From the NCBI GenBank assembly GCA_963693315.1, contig OY856187.1, forward strand, positions 115,336,437 to 115,400,436: a stretch of 64,000 nucleotides of DNA. The letters run 5' to 3'. Under the pieces are notes generated by a model that worked only from the letters and a program-made list of their open reading frames with translations, did not search any database and was not told the origin of the DNA. This document shows, one piece after another, positions 11,779 to 25,060 of the stretch (positions within the stretch are counted from its first letter, which is position 1; every line of letters starts with the position of its first letter). The stretch is from Diogma glabrata (taxonomy: Eukaryota > Arthropoda > Insecta > Diptera > Cylindrotomidae). The position numbers and the translations under genes were made by a program.

Positions 11779-12800
11779 ACTTCGGTCTGAAAGACCTAAC
11801 TTTTTTTGGCATTTCTCGACGTTTTAGGACCTACTGATTCAAAAAAGCAAAAAAAAATGTGTGTCGAAAATAGCAAATATTCATATTTTTGGCTTAAAAA
11901 CGTTCATTTTAAGTGATTACGAGTAGGAACATTAAATTTGGAGAAATCTTGATGGTCGGGATTGGTGTGTGAGATCAAAAACTAGATTATTGCATTACAA
12001 GTTTGTCAAAAAAATGTTGTCAAGTGTGTCAAAAGAAAGATTTTTATTATTTTTTTACCCAATTTTTTGGAAAAAAATAATATTAATTGTTTGTTTGAAA
12101 TGAAATTTTATTATTATTATTGAGAATTATGGCATTATAAATTTGTCAAAAAAATGTTGTGAAGTGTGTCAAAAGAATGTTTTTATTTATTTTTTACCCA
12201 ATTTTTCGGAAAAAAATAAAATTGTTTGTTTGAAATGAAATTTCATTATTATTATAGAGAATTATGGCATTATAAGTTTGTCAAAAAATATTGTCAAGTG
12301 TGTCAAAAAATGATTTCATTTATTTTTTTAGTTATAATTTTTGCAATATTTTTAGAATTTTGAAAAAAGTTTTAATTTTTGATTTTGTAATAATTTTTGC
12401 AATATTTTTAGAATTTCGGAAAAGTTTAAATCTTTAAGAATTTTTGGAATGTTATCGGAATTTAGAAAAGTTTAAATATTTGATTTTATTCTAATTTTTG
12501 GAATATTTTTGGAATTTTGAAAAAAGTTTGATTTTAATTAGTTTTAACAATATTTTTGGAATTTTGATTATAATTTTCCGGCAACGTATTGATGATTCGT
12601 GTTAGTTTTGTAATAAATTTTTAAACAGAGATAAAAAATACTTCTACTTTAAAAAAGAGTTATGTTTGATATACATCGCTGCCCAAAACTGAAAATATGT
12701 CCTCATAAAAGTTTTTTGCCGAATACTATATCAAAATCCTTAACCCATACCGAAGTCTTGCTATCTCAGAGCTGTGAGATTTCAGCCCCTCCATATTTTT
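11779..12800. repeat. Dispersed ACTTCGGTCTG repeat family, copy 1
   Basis: It begins with acttcggtctgaaagac (11779) and ends after cataccgaagtcttg (12746-12760) and the conserved block tttcagcccctccatatttt. The interior has repeated tttgtcaaaaaaatgttgt and tttttggaattttgaaaaa motifs. It has lost most of the ccgtccg-rich 5' block present in copy 2. It is non-coding; open frames inside it recur only because of the repeat. Confidence 0.85.
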
Positions 12801-14150
12801 CATCTAAAATTATGTGCGAAAGAAATTTTTTTTGTCAAGGTAATAAAACAAATACATTAATTTGAGTGATTCCAAAAATTATTATATTTTGTGTTTGTCA
12901 ATTTACTGAAATTTAAAATTTTTTTTTTATATTAAGAAAATTGTGGAAAATTAATATAATTTTTTATATATAAGCCAAATATTTAAATTTGTTGACATTA
13001 ACGCATAAGATCTTGAGGAAACCTGGAAGATCTGGATTCATTTCAAAATTGGACAAAATGGCGAGGATCTCCCGAACACCTATAAGTTTAAATTTTCAAT
13101 TACTTCTAATTTGGGCTCTTCAATCGCATTGAGACTTGGTATATAAGGTTAATAGTGTTTCTAATATTTCTGCATTATAACTTCCGGTTTATCGCGCCCG
13201 GTTAACAAGTTTTATGTTGAGTGCTTATCCCTACTGTAGCCTACAGTTACTGATCGATTTTCATGAAAAGTTGGTAGAGGTTTCAATTAACATGAGCAAG
13301 ATTTCGTTAGCTTTTGGGGTAATTGTTTTTTTTCACTTTGTTTTTAATGTTTATTGGAAGCATACAACATTCGTTTGTGAATGACAAAGTGATGAAGTCC
13401 CTCGAGCACCGGTTTTTAAAGCTCAAAAACATCTGTACCTGCTAATTGAATTGGATAAAACTTGGTACATAAGCATTTAGTAAGGCTCACAACAGTTCTG
13501 CATTCCAACTTCCGGTGTTTTACTTCCCGTATTTTTTTTTTTCCTTTTTCTATTCGTACAACAGAATTTATGTCTGTTGGGATGCTACAGCTTTCTTTAA
13601 TGTTTTTATAAGTAGATCTACGAGAAATCTATAATATCGGTAAGCCATTAATAGAAGTATTTTATGGATATTCGCTCAAGTCATCGAGAATATTTTGTTG
13701 CCAGAGATGTGAGGAAGTTAGCCTATGCATGCAGCGTCGCTATATTTTTTTCGATATTTTGAAATTGAAATTGTGGTGAAGTAAAAATGATAGTCCTTGT
13801 AAATTTCACAGCTCAATCACAAAATTTAGATCAGATCGATAAATAGCGATTCACATCAAGTTTTCACTCTAAATACAATTTTTGCATTTTATTATCAGTT
13901 TCATAGTAATAAATAACAAACAACAATTTTAACGGATAAACAAGTACCTCTATACTATTACTGTTGTTCATAATCAATAATAATATTCATTGCATGATGC
14001 CTATAACAAACATAAATATTGGTTTATGGATTTTCGAATATAATTTTGTTTAAATTGTTATTTATTGAATTAGTTGTAAAAAAATTATTTCCAAATAAAC
14101 CATAAAGTTGTTATATTTTTTTTAGAGGAAAATGTGCAGTGGAAATTACA
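12801..14150. other. Spacer with a diverged internal duplication
   Basis: Two diverged versions of a ~65-bp block (acttggtayataag through aacttccggt) lie near 13133 and 13452. They hint at an old repeat. No gene is seen. Confidence 0.4.
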
Positions 14151-14152
14151 AT

Positions 14153-14240
14153 ATTTGTCACAACAACACATAGATAACTTTTAAGACCTATGTCCAACAA
14201 AAACGTGCGTTCTGTGGTGTTGATCGACGCAGCATTCTTT
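14153..14240 (-). mobile_element. 3'-end fragment of the Jockey-like element
   Basis: The block tgtcacaacaacacata through gttgatcgacgc matches the region just beyond the C-terminus of the minus-strand non-LTR element at 18120-19390. It is a heavily 5'-truncated copy, typical of target-primed insertion. Confidence 0.7.
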
Positions 14241-14307
14241 TAAGAATGGATAAACAACAATAAATCCTATCATATAATAAAATATGACTTATGCCTATCC
14301 TATATTA

Positions 14308-15752
14308 CTTCGGTCTGAAAGACATTCATGAGCTCAAAGTGAAATTCTTACCCCCACTTTTTTTGGCATTTCTCGACGTTTTAGGACCTACTGATTCTAA
14401 AAAAGCAAAAAAAAAAAAATGTGTGTCTGTCTGTCGGCCGTCCGTCCGGCCGTCACAACCGACGAAATCTAGAAAACCGCTGGACGGATTTCAAAAATTT
14501 TTTTTCTACAAATAGGCTTACTCAATGCGAAGAGCCGAAAGGACGATGTGTTCGATAACTGTACCGGAAGTGTGTAAAAAAATCGTCAAGTGTGTCAAAA
14601 CAAGGAAATTTGCATATTTTTTGCTTAAAAAACGTTCATTTAAGTGATTACGAGTAGGAAGATTGAATTTGGAGAAATTTTGATGGTCGGAATTGGTATG
14701 TGAGACCAAAATCTAGATTATTAGCATTATAAGTTTGTCAAAAAAATGTTGTCAAGTGTGTCAAAGAAAGATTTTTATTATTTTTTTACCCAATTTGTTG
14801 AAAAAAATTAAATTAAAATTTTCTTTGAAATGAAATTTTATTATTATTATTTAGAATTATGGCATTATAAGTTTGTCAAAAAAATGTTGTCAAGTGTGTC
14901 AAAAGAAAGATTTTTATTTATATTTTTACCAAATTTTTCGGAAAAAAAATAAAATTAATTACTTGTTTCAAATGAAATTTTATTATTATTATTGAGAATT
15001 ATGGCATTATAAGTTTGTCAAAAAAAAGTTGTCAAGTGTGTCAAAAAAATGTAGCTGTTTTTATGACGTAAATGCAATTGAAAATGAAATTGGACATGGA
15101 AATTTTTGAATTTGTTATAGTTTTTGAAATATTTTTGGAATTTTGAAAAAGTTTGTATTTTGATTTTGTAATAATTTTTGCAATATTTTTAGAATTTTGG
15201 AAAAAGTTTTAATTTTTGATTTTGTAAAAATTTTTGGAATATTTTTAGAAATTTGAAAAATTTATAATTTTTGATTTTATTATTTTGGAATTTTGAAAAA
15301 AGTTTCAATTTTTGATTTTGTAATAATTTTTGGAATATTTTTAGGATTTTGATAAAAGTTTGATTTTATTTAATTTTTACAATATTTTTGGAGTTGTGAA
15401 AGAAATATGAATTTGTGATTAATATTTTCTCGAAACGCTAAATGGAGAGGTTTTTGAGTAGTTTGCTGAGTGTATCATCTTTTCACTAAATTATGTTAAT
15501 TTATGATCTGTTATAATTTTCCGACATTTCCGACAACGTATTGATGTTTCGTGTTAGTTTTGTAATACATATCTAAACAGAGATAAGAAAATATTTGTAC
15601 TTTAACAAAGAGTTTTGTTTGATATTCATCGCTGCCCAAAACTAAAAACCATGTCCGCATAAAAGTTTTTTGCCGAAAACTATATACAAATCCTTAACCC
15701 AGACCGAAGTCTTGATATATCAGAGCTGTGAGATTTCAGCCCCTCCATATTT
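14308..15752. repeat. Dispersed ACTTCGGTCTG repeat family, copy 2 (fullest)
   Basis: ACTTCGGTCTG at 14308-14318 is matched by its exact reverse complement CAGACCGAAGT at 15700-15710, giving 11-bp subterminal inverted repeats. The 5' part has a ccgtccg-rich block (14420-14490). The middle has three ~125-bp tandem-like blocks, each with ttataagtttgtcaaaaaaa and gtcaagtgtgtcaaa. The 3' half has many tttttggaattttgaaaa units. There is no ORF of note. This looks like a non-autonomous transposon of unknown type. Confidence 0.85.
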
Positions 15753-16805
15753 TCATGATAAGATGTAGCAAATAAAAAAGAAATAATAGGTAAAATCAAA
15801 TTTTGCAAAAAGCTGCAGGAATAAAATTATAATGGGGCTGCAGAAATATATGCAGAAAGATATTCTATATATCTACAATTCTAATTGAATTCAAAACAAT
15901 TATAACAAAACAAGAAAAAAATACGAAAAATGAATTTAAACCAAGTCATAAATTAATTCTTCGAACCCAAGTTCATAAAACTTATAAATTTACAAATGAT
16001 TTATTGTTTCAAATCTATGTAATGTTTGAACCAAAAAATACAAATAAAATCCAATCACACCGAATTATGCCTACCTTTCTTTACCAAAGCTTAATATTAT
16101 CAAACAAGACAAAAACATTCGGTTCAAATTCTAATTTTAAATTTAACGCAAAGCACATCATCTCATTTGAGAAACTAAAGAAGAAAACAAACAGAAAACT
16201 TAGAAAAAAGAATTAATAACACAAAACAAATGAAAACATAAATTTGAAAAGTTTTTTTCACGAATTAATAAATTTGTTGTCCACTCTTTTTCCTTCCTGT
16301 TTATACAGTGCCTCTATCTCTTTTAGAAACTAATCAAAAAGTTTCAAACTTTTAAAAGCCCGAAACTTTGACAAAATATCAAGAAAAAACAAATGAATCT
16401 ATAATATTTACCACGTTTCTTTGGTTTCGGAAAATTAAAATAAATATAGGTTGGCGCAAAACGGCCGTTATGACTGGAATTTTTTGTTTGAGTGCAAACA
16501 ATTTTTAAATATACATCGAATGTGGGACAGTTTTGGTTTAATTATATGAAAAATCCGAGTAACTAAAATATGTACCTGGAATTTTTCGGTCTTTTATGTA
16601 AAACATTAGCAACGATATGTATGTTGAGCTAAAACCATGGAACGTTGATTTCTAAAATAAAGTTCAATGATCTTGATTTGTTTTTGATTATTTGTTTATC
16701 CTATATGATATTTCTTTGTCTTTATTAAACCACAACATACTTTTTGCGTCACCCTTTATCAACATGTATTTCTGAATTTAACTCCTTTGACATCCCATTG
16801 TTTTG
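15753..16805. other. AT-rich spacer
   Basis: No gene, RNA or repeat relationship could be supported up to the assembly gap. Confidence 0.6.
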
Positions 16806-17005
16806 NNNNNNNNNNNNNNNNNNNNNNNNNNNNNNNNNNNNNNNNNNNNNNNNNNNNNNNNNNNNNNNNNNNNNNNNNNNNNNNNNNNNNNNNNNNNNNN
16901 NNNNNNNNNNNNNNNNNNNNNNNNNNNNNNNNNNNNNNNNNNNNNNNNNNNNNNNNNNNNNNNNNNNNNNNNNNNNNNNNNNNNNNNNNNNNNNNNNNNN
17001 NNNNN
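16806..17005. other. Assembly gap, 200 N
   Basis: Exactly 200 undetermined bases, a round number typical of a scaffold gap of estimated or default size. Open frames across it are artefacts. Confidence 0.99.
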
Positions 17006-18119
17006 GTTTTGATTAATAATATTTTCATATTTTGGACTTTGTAACGAGAGAAGGTCGAAAATGGCAAGTAAAGGAATTGAATACGATTGTATTCGATTGT
17101 ATTGGCTGTTAATTCTTATTCGAACATTATATTAATGTTATTTGTTTATTTAACAAAGTTTAGTGTTTATCCTGACATTAAGCATTATTCCAGTTGGAAA
17201 AGAATTCATGTTGTTATCATTATAATTCATTAATAAGTTTTTGTTTTTTTATTTGATTAATAGATGATTTATTTCCAATTAGGGAGACTTCTTTTGCACA
17301 CGCATTAACATCTTCAAATATAACATATCCTTTTAGCATATTCATACTTCATTCATATACTACAAACGTATACCTTAAATATGTTATATTTAGATATTTG
17401 TTACAAATAAACTTACTGCCCCTTTTACTCTTACGTCTAGATATATCGTTGCAACTTGCAAAGTATAATTGCCAAAAAATGATTTCCTAAAACTCTTACG
17501 AAACAGCAGAAATCACAAGACTTTAGCTAATGTATTGAAAAACGTACGACAGTAAAAGGAATAAGCAAATAATTATGTCTTCAAAGACCAAAATTGCAAA
17601 GAAAAACTTTAAAATACGAAAAGTATAAAATATGTCTTAACTAAGCTAAATTATGACGAAAATTGATGATCATTGTTGAAATACTTTATGCCGTTGCTTC
17701 ATCTTGAAAATAGAAAAGAGAAAAACAGGATAACGAAAATAAAAATCACACACATATGTTACGTAGAAGAAAATTAAATTATGTATAAATAAGATTACTT
17801 CTATTTTTGTCCTTTCATACAAAGTGTCATTTACATATTTTATTTTTAATATATCTTCCTGATTTGATATTAAAAAGAACAAGATCTGTTAGAAGAAAAG
17901 AAGGGAATATTATCCAAAGAGATTTATTGTAAAAGGGATAAAATTCAGAATACATTTTACTTGCACTTTTAAAAGGAAATTCTCAACCACGCGAAATCTT
18001 GAAAGAAAACACTTGTCTCAAGACAAGTTTTTTGCTTTATCCTTTGAAAGATTAACAAGTTTATTTATTTTAATTGAAATATTTTTTCGTGAAAACTAAA
18101 ACGCACAACAACTTTATAT
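17006..18119. other. AT-rich spacer
   Basis: No supported gene. The open frames present are short and lack recognisable domains. Confidence 0.6.
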
Positions 18120-19390
18120 TTTTTTTTAAACAAAAAGTGTTGTGTAATAGGGTTTAGAATATGTGTCACAACAACACATAAATACCTTTTAAGACCTAGG
18201 TCCCACAACAACCTGCGTTCCAAGGAGTTGATGAACGCTTTTTTTAAACATCTGCGGGTTGAAGCCACCTGAGACTAAGGGTTCCGGCAAACTATTCCAT
18301 TTGTATGCAGTTCGGACGAAGAAGTTCTTTTTGCGATCTGCCAGTATGACAGCGCGGCATCTCGACCGTTTCACTGATTGCGGTAGCCGATTGCCGAGTG
18401 AAACGGGGGTAAGAATAAGTTTGAGGCATGGTGTCGCTGATTTCATCTGAGCACTGCTGATGATGATATTTGTTTAAAACAACGAGGTCAGCAACAGAGC
18501 GACGATGTTGTAGGGAATCAAATTTTGATGTCAAAGCTCGATCACCCACAATTCGTATAGCCCGCTTTTGAACAAGAAGGCCAAGAAGGCCAAGATGGAA
18601 ACAGAAGCACCCCAAACTTGACAACAGTGCTCCATACAGGGACGAATATAGGACTTATAAACATGGAGCAATTGGTATGGAGTGAAAAAATGGTTGCATC
18701 TATTTAGGAGGCCGAGTTTTTTAGACGCGCTTTTTGCCATCGCCATTACATGATCGTTCCAGAGTAGGTCATTTTAAACTGTGACACCCAATAAACGAAT
18801 GTTTTTACATTCACCTATTGGTTCATCACACATACTGAATAAAATATCTTTGGGGAACTCGGTCTTTGATCTAGAAACAATCAACAGCTGTGTTTTGGTA
18901 GAGTGGAAATTGACCATGTTTTGGTCATCCCAATCGGCGACTTGTTTTATGTCTTTATACACGTTTATGGCAGCGTCTCTCCGGCGGGATTAATGCGTTC
19001 GTGCATTTTACCTTTTAAAGGAAGAGGCTCGAACGACTTGTGCAAAGTACTATCATCTTCAAAACTATTTATTGGGTTGCTGGTGATTTTCAACAATTCG
19101 TTGATATAAATCAAAAATAGGGTTGGGGACAATACTGAGCCTTGAGGTACACCTGCGTTAATTTGTTTAGACTCAGAAGAAAATCCGTCTAAGGAGACCG
19201 AAATGTTTCGGTTGGATAGAAAATTTTGGATCAGCTTCACAACATTGGGATGAAAACCATACGCCACGAACTTGTGGATTAAGTTGGCATGCCAGACTCG
19301 ATCGAATGTCTTGGAGATGTCTAAAGCGATAAAGTATGTTTCACCACCTTTATCAAGTATGCTGTTCCAACAATGCGCTACATATAGTTT
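18120..19390 (-). pseudogene. Jockey-like non-LTR retrotransposon RT, 5'-truncated
   Basis: Minus-strand RT and C-terminal region in several frames. RT landmarks begin near 19380: FIALDISKTFDRVWH (motif A), then NAGVPQGSVLSPTLFLIYIN (motif B). Where the catalytic motif should read FADD it reads FEDD, so a key residue is changed. Downstream come LLGVTV, the thumb region KSYIRPCMEHCCQVWG, and FDSLQHRRSVADLV, ending with KWNSLPEPLVSGGFNPQMFKKSVHQ near 18200. Blocks are at 19390-18965, 18962-18774, 18746-18531, 18624-18292 and 18446-18189, so at least three frameshifts are present. The endonuclease and ORF1 are missing. The product is clearly related to the plus-strand copy at 20395-22660. Confidence 0.85.
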
Positions 19391-20394
19391 AATAGATCGG
19401 AAGTTATATATTATCGGTATAATGCCTAAAAAATGTGCGGTTTTTCGAACGCAGCTCAATTTTCAGGAACAATTTAATCAGGGCAGTCAGAGATTTTAAA
19501 ATTTTTTATAAATTGATGTTAAAAAATACAAAATATTTAATTTTAAAATTATACATTTAATTTACATATTTTTAAAAAATTAAAACATAATAGTTACGTC
19601 TCTATGTTTTAATTAATAATATAATCATTTATTAAAATCAAATTTATTAAAAAAATTCACAATAAATATTAATAGCATTTTGGGACGCGTTTCAAACATA
19701 AATGCTCATCCTCAAACCATTCAATTATTATGAATAATTGGGTTGATTCAGTAAAATCTTCTATCGAAAATTTCTGATAATTTTTGTTTTATTTTACTGT
19801 TATAAAATATTATTTTTCTCCAACCGGACCAAAAATGAAAATTTTCGTTAAGGTATATTTTACAAAAAATATGTTATTTGTGTATTGCATTGGATTGTCA
19901 TGGTAAAGCCTTGTTGCAGTGGGCGTCTTGATATACTTAGATCACCTTGCCTTAAAAAATGCATGTAAATTTCTCCAACCTGAACATAGCTTCGGTTGTC
20001 TACTTTCTTATCTTATTTTTAAAAATGACTCTATTTTTAAGGTGAGCGGCGAGCGCAAATGAGCTACTTATGTCATCTTACTTTTGAACAACGTTTCGAC
20101 AATTGTTTGAAAATAAAATGAGTTAATTTTGTTTTGTTAAATTATAGTATATTTTCCTACAAGAGATGAAAACATTGTTTTTTCGTGAGTACACATTTGT
20201 TTACGGGACGCGCTAGCGTCGAGTGAGACATGTTTACGAACGAAAAACATTTTTATCTCGCGTGGGAAATGCAATTTTTTCTATGATGGTATATATTTAA
20301 TCAATATTTAGTATAAATTACAAAATTAGAAATCGACAACATCACCCAGATAGTACGTAATCAATTTGTAATAGATATTAAATCTATTTAAACG
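19391..20394. other. Spacer between opposed non-LTR elements
   Basis: No coding region was recognised. The DNA is AT-rich with a slightly GC-richer patch at 20195-20250. It could contain decayed 5' sequence of the downstream element, but I found no endonuclease motifs. Confidence 0.5.
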
Positions 20395-22675
20395 CCCCAG
20401 CCATTTAAAGCCAATCCTAGACGTGTTTGGAACTACAAAAATGCGGATTGGCAAGGCCTCAAAAGTCATTATAAATGGTATCCATGGAAAAAAACTTGCT
20501 TAGTTGAACAAGATCCAAATAAGGCTGCTGTGATTTTTTCTGTACTGGCAGGAATGCGTAAATTTATACCAAATAGTGTAATTATCCCTAGAGTAAATCC
20601 TTGGTTCACCAAAAAATGCAAAGAGGCAATTAAACAAAACAAAAAACGATTGCGTTTCGCAATTACATTAAAACAAGCAATACAAAAACCTTGCGAGAAT
20701 ATAAAGTTGCCAGGCACATATGTCGGTTATTGATAAACAAAGAAAAAATCATTACAGTTCAAAAAAAGCAGCGAAATTTGCCGAGCATCCTACGGGCTAT
20801 CGACAGTTTTTTAAAGCCGTTAAAGCAGTGCAAAATAATTTCACTCAATCGTCACTACCACCTTTAATTCATAATGATGTACCCATAATAAACCCAAAAG
20901 AAAAGGCTGTTCTTCTTGGAAAACTCTTTTCTGAAAACTCAACTATAACTGCGCCTAATTTCCCGCCAAAACCAATTCCTCAGGTACCGTACAAAATGAA
21001 GCGTATCATCTTTCGCAAGAATGTCATACGTAAGATGCTTTTGCAAATAAATTCCAATAAATCATCAGGTCCTGATAATATCCCTCCCATCATACTGAAA
21101 ACTTTTGCTAGAAAGCTAGCACCAATTCTCACAAAAATCTAATATCTATCGTACAAGAAAGGTGTATTCCCAGACATTTGGAAGTTTGCTAGCGTTCAGC
21201 CTGTATCAAAAAAAGGAAAAAAGAATGATCCAATTAATTACAGACCGATATCCATCTTGTCGGTTGTTGCAAAAGTGTTCGAAAAATATATTAACTATAA
21301 TATTATGAATTTATGACTTATTTGGAATCTTCAAACATTTTTAATGGAAGGCAATACGGGTTTCGAGGCACGATTGACAGGAGATTTGCTATCTTATGTA
21401 GCACATGTCTGGAACAAGTCGCTTGAGCACCATGGTGAAACATTTGGCATTGCACTGGATATATCCAAGGCCTTTGACAAAGTATGGCATGACAATCTTA
21501 TATGTAAGATGAGATGTTATGGTGTTGAAGAGCAACTTATTTCTTGGATTCAAAACTTTTTAACTGGGAGGGAGTTTCATGTAAATATCGATGGGATATC
21601 ATCGGAAACATTTTCTACCAACGCAGGAGGGCCCAAGGATCATCTTTGTCTCCCACCCTTTTTCTTATATATACATCAACGACTTGTTAGATTCCACCGT
21701 TCATTCCATTCATAGTTTTGCCGATGATAGTATGCTACATGCATCCCATGAAACACAAAGGCAACGGGCGTCTGATGTTACTAATAACCATAGATCTAAT
21801 TTGACGGATTCCTTAAACTCTGATCTTAAAACAATTTTAGAATGGGGTCATACAAACAGTGTAGAATTTAATACAAGTAAAACACAGTTTTGCCACTTTA
21901 CAAGATCATCTACATCTAACCCTTTTCCATTAAAATTTGATTTTAACGATCTAGAAGAAAAGGAATCGATCAAACTTTTGGGGGTTGAGGTTGAAAATTA
22001 TATGAAATGGAATACTCACATTTTCAATCTTGCTAAGAGCGCAGTTCAAAAGTTAGGATATCTAGGGCGTTGTCGTAAGTTTTTCAATAGCGAACAGCTT
22101 CTTTTAATATATAAATCATTTATTCGCCCCTGCATGGAGTACTGTTCTCACATCTGGGGTGGTGCATACCCAACCTCTTTAAAATGTCTAGACACTGTTC
22201 AACGAAAAGCAATTAAATTGATCGGCAATTCAAATCTTACAAACGAGCTTGATTCGTTACAGCATAGAAGAAATGTCGCTGATTTGATGATATTTTACAA
22301 ATACATTATGAATGAGTACTCTTCAGAGGAGATCAAATCAATACTACCCAAACCCGCTATTTTTTCTCATTCAACCAGAGCATCAGCCATGGCCCCCCCA
22401 TTCACCGTTCAAATAACAAAATGTAGAACTGTCGCCTTTCAACGTGATTTTTTCAACCGTGTTTCTTATCTTTGGAATTCCTTGCCCTTATGGATTTTCC
22501 CTGATTATTTTAATCCCCAACTCTTTAAAGTCCATGTCCACCAATTTCTTAAAGAAACAATCCATTTCCACAATCCACAGTTGGTATGGTATCTTCGAGT
22601 ATACAGAGACGTTAATTTATAATTTATTTAAATTAACACTAAACATGTCTAACTTAGTATAAAAAAAAAAAAAAA
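20395..22675 (+). pseudogene. Jockey-like non-LTR retrotransposon, 5'-truncated and frameshifted
   Basis: The plus-strand sequence begins in the linker between endonuclease and RT (FKANPRRVWNYKNADW near 20400). It continues with SSGPDNIPP (RT motif 1, ~21065), INYRPISILSV (~21235), ALDISKAFDKVWH (motif A, ~21450), LSPTLFLIYIND-like sequence split by a frameshift near 21625-21680, and FADDSMLHAS (catalytic motif C, ~21718). The thumb (YKSFIRPCMEYCSHIWGG) and C-terminus follow, ending at 22622, then a 15-A run at 22661-22675 fitting a poly(A) tail. Breaks occur at about 20720, 21140, 21315 and 21640. It is less decayed than the opposed copy because the ADD is retained. The clade is given as Jockey-like; CR1-like cannot be excluded. 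Confidence 0.85.
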
Positions 22676-22777
22676 TACAAATTATAATTATTATTTTATT
22701 TTTATTTTTATTTAAACATAATATATATGTATATTTATATTTTTGCCCGATTAATTTCGGTTGTCACACCATTATCA
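22675..22777 (+). repeat. Penelope-like element inverted repeat, left
   Basis: Matches the reverse complement of 25215-25317 along its length, including ttaatttcggttgtcacacc, with a handful of mismatches. Penelope-like elements often carry such repeats (pLTRs) in tandem or inverted arrangement. Confidence 0.85.
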
Positions 22778-23149
22778 AGAGCTTGAAAAATATATACTAA
22801 AGAAAAATGATTAACAATAATATAAAACAAAACAGTTTTTTAAGCTACTCAAATTCGAAAAAATTAAACATAAAATAATTCAATGAACAAGTAAGAATTA
22901 AACAATTAAAATTCGAATTAGAAAAAATCTTTATAAAAATTATTATCAAAATAGCAAATAAAGGCAATACCATTGTGTAAATAAAGTTTATAAAAAATTT
23001 TGAAAAAAAAACATTGCTTAAAACATGGGAAATTTTAAATTAAATAAACAAATCTGGGCAAGTTAAAGCTGAATAAATTATATCAGTTTGGGCGTTCAAT
23101 ATATTTTTATTATAAAACTGAGCTTTTCTAATTTCAAAAGATTCCAAAA

Positions 23150-25060
23150 TATTTAGTCTTAAACCTTTGTTTTGTTTTCAAACTGAAGAATTTTTAGATT
23201 ACTATTATTACTAAATGTACTATAATGGCTTTCCGATATTAAATGATTAGCCAACGTGGAATTAGAATGTCCTAATCTTAAGGCTCGAAAATGTTCTGAT
23301 GAACGTTCAGAAAAATTACGACCAGTTTGTCCGACATAGGTTGAGTTACAATCATCACAAGACAATTGGTAAACTCCACTATTTGTAAATTTATTTTGCT
23401 GATGAAATTTATTGTTAACCGAAAGACTGTGTAAATTTTTGTTATTATAAAAAGAACAACTTAAATTTGTATGTTTACTAATGATGTGTCCTAGTTTTAG
23501 ACTTATTTTATCATGATAATTAATTAAATTAATTAATTTTAATTTTAATTAATTAATATTAAACTAATTTTACAATAATGTTTTAGAATAGGTGGTGAAA
23601 CTGGATAAATTTGGATATAAGCTTCTTGTGTAGAATTTTATAAACTAAATCAGGATTGAAACCATTGGTGTTTGATATAGTTAAAATTGTATTTAGTTCT
23701 TTGTTAAAATTAAAAGAAGAACGTGAGATTTTAATTAATCTGTCAATTAGCGAATATAAAGCTGAATGTTTAGCATTTCTAGAGTGATTGGAATTAGAAT
23801 TGGTGATATCAAGGAAATTAATAGATTTATCTATTTCTTTCTCAATAGTAAATTTAATTGAAATACATTTGCTATTAAGTATTTGGAGAAAACAGTCTAA
23901 CTGTCGATCAGTCCTACTCCAAAGACAAATAATATCATCTACATATCTATACCAGAATAATATATGTTTTGATAATGGTAGTGATACATCTAATATTTGT
24001 TTCTCAAACCAATCCATTAAAATATCAGCGAGGAGGAGAGATAATGGGGAGGCCATAGGTAAACCATCAGCAAATTGGTAATATTTATCATCAAAAACAA
24101 AATAATTCTGTGTAACACAAGTTTTATAAATGAGGCCTAGTTCATTTTGAATTTCAAGTGATGGAACTGAATCATTGATAATTTTTGAAACAATATAATT
24201 TAGAACATTAATGGGTAAAGAAGTGAACAAACTTGAAATGTCAAAAAAATTTAATTTTGAATTAGGTATGGGGAACAATGACATCCTTGATTTTATTTAT
24301 CAAGTCAATAGAATTTTAACAGTATATTTAGAATAAAAGCCTGTAATTTCTAAGAAAATTTTGTTAAATTTAGGCAGGAGCACTACGATAAGAAACAATA
24401 GGTCTTATTGGTAAATTTTCTTTATGTAATTTCGGTAGTCCGTACAGGACAGGTGCTGAAGGGTTCATTTGCTTTAAAATAAATGAAGTATGAGTAGGAA
24501 TTAAGGAATTACAAGTTGATAAACATTCAGTTACAGATAATTTGAATTTTTTTGTTGGATCAGAATGCAAAAGCTCTGCACTATCAATGATAAAATCATA
24601 AACTTTTTCCATATATAAAGTTTTAGGTAAAATGGTGATGGACGATGGTATTGCCTTTATCAGCTTTACAATGGATACTATCATTGGTATTTAATTTTGA
24701 TTTAATATTTTTGACTAAATGTGACTCTTTTTTAAATATACCTATATTATTGTTGTTTGAAGATCTAATTTCTTCAGCACAGATGGCCTTAAGATTACTA
24801 ATGTTGATATAACATTCTATATTGTACTTCTTGATAAAGCTACATCAACATCGACAGCTACATTTAAAAGATTTTTTGAGATGTTCGTGTCCATTGGAGC
24901 ATACTTTAATCCTTTATTTAAAAGTTGTGTTTCATCAGGTGAAAAGATTATACTCGTATTTGAAAAATTTTCAATTTTATTATAAAATGTATGAGATGGA
25001 GGTGGTGGTTCAGGATAATTTATTGTGAACAAGATATTTAGTTTTTTCTTTTGATTCAAA
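23150..25060 (-). pseudogene. Penelope-like RT and GIY-YIG endonuclease, fragmented
   Basis: Coding blocks in order: 25059-24817 (N-terminal, LLNKGLKYAP), 24684-24370 (VLYGLPKLHKENLPIRPIVS, RT motif region), 24284-23583 (FDISSLFTSLP motif A, GLPMASPLSLLLADI motif B, YRYVDDI catalytic motif C) and 23365-23159. The last block, read through from about 23380, has GVYQLSCDDC then STYVGQTGRNFSER, the GIY-YIG nuclease core with its cysteine knuckle, and HSNSTLANH further on. The blocks are in different frames separated by stops, so the copy is dead, but all catalytic signatures remain legible. Length approaches that of a near-complete element. Known role of the family: target-primed reverse transcription with a GIY-YIG nick. 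Confidence 0.88.

Noticed and set aside
12662..12865. 67-codon frame at the end of dispersed repeat copy 1
   Set aside because: Part of the non-coding repeat; the other copies do not keep it open.
16744..17067. Open frames of 69-102 codons across the N run
   Set aside because: They consist almost entirely of undetermined bases.
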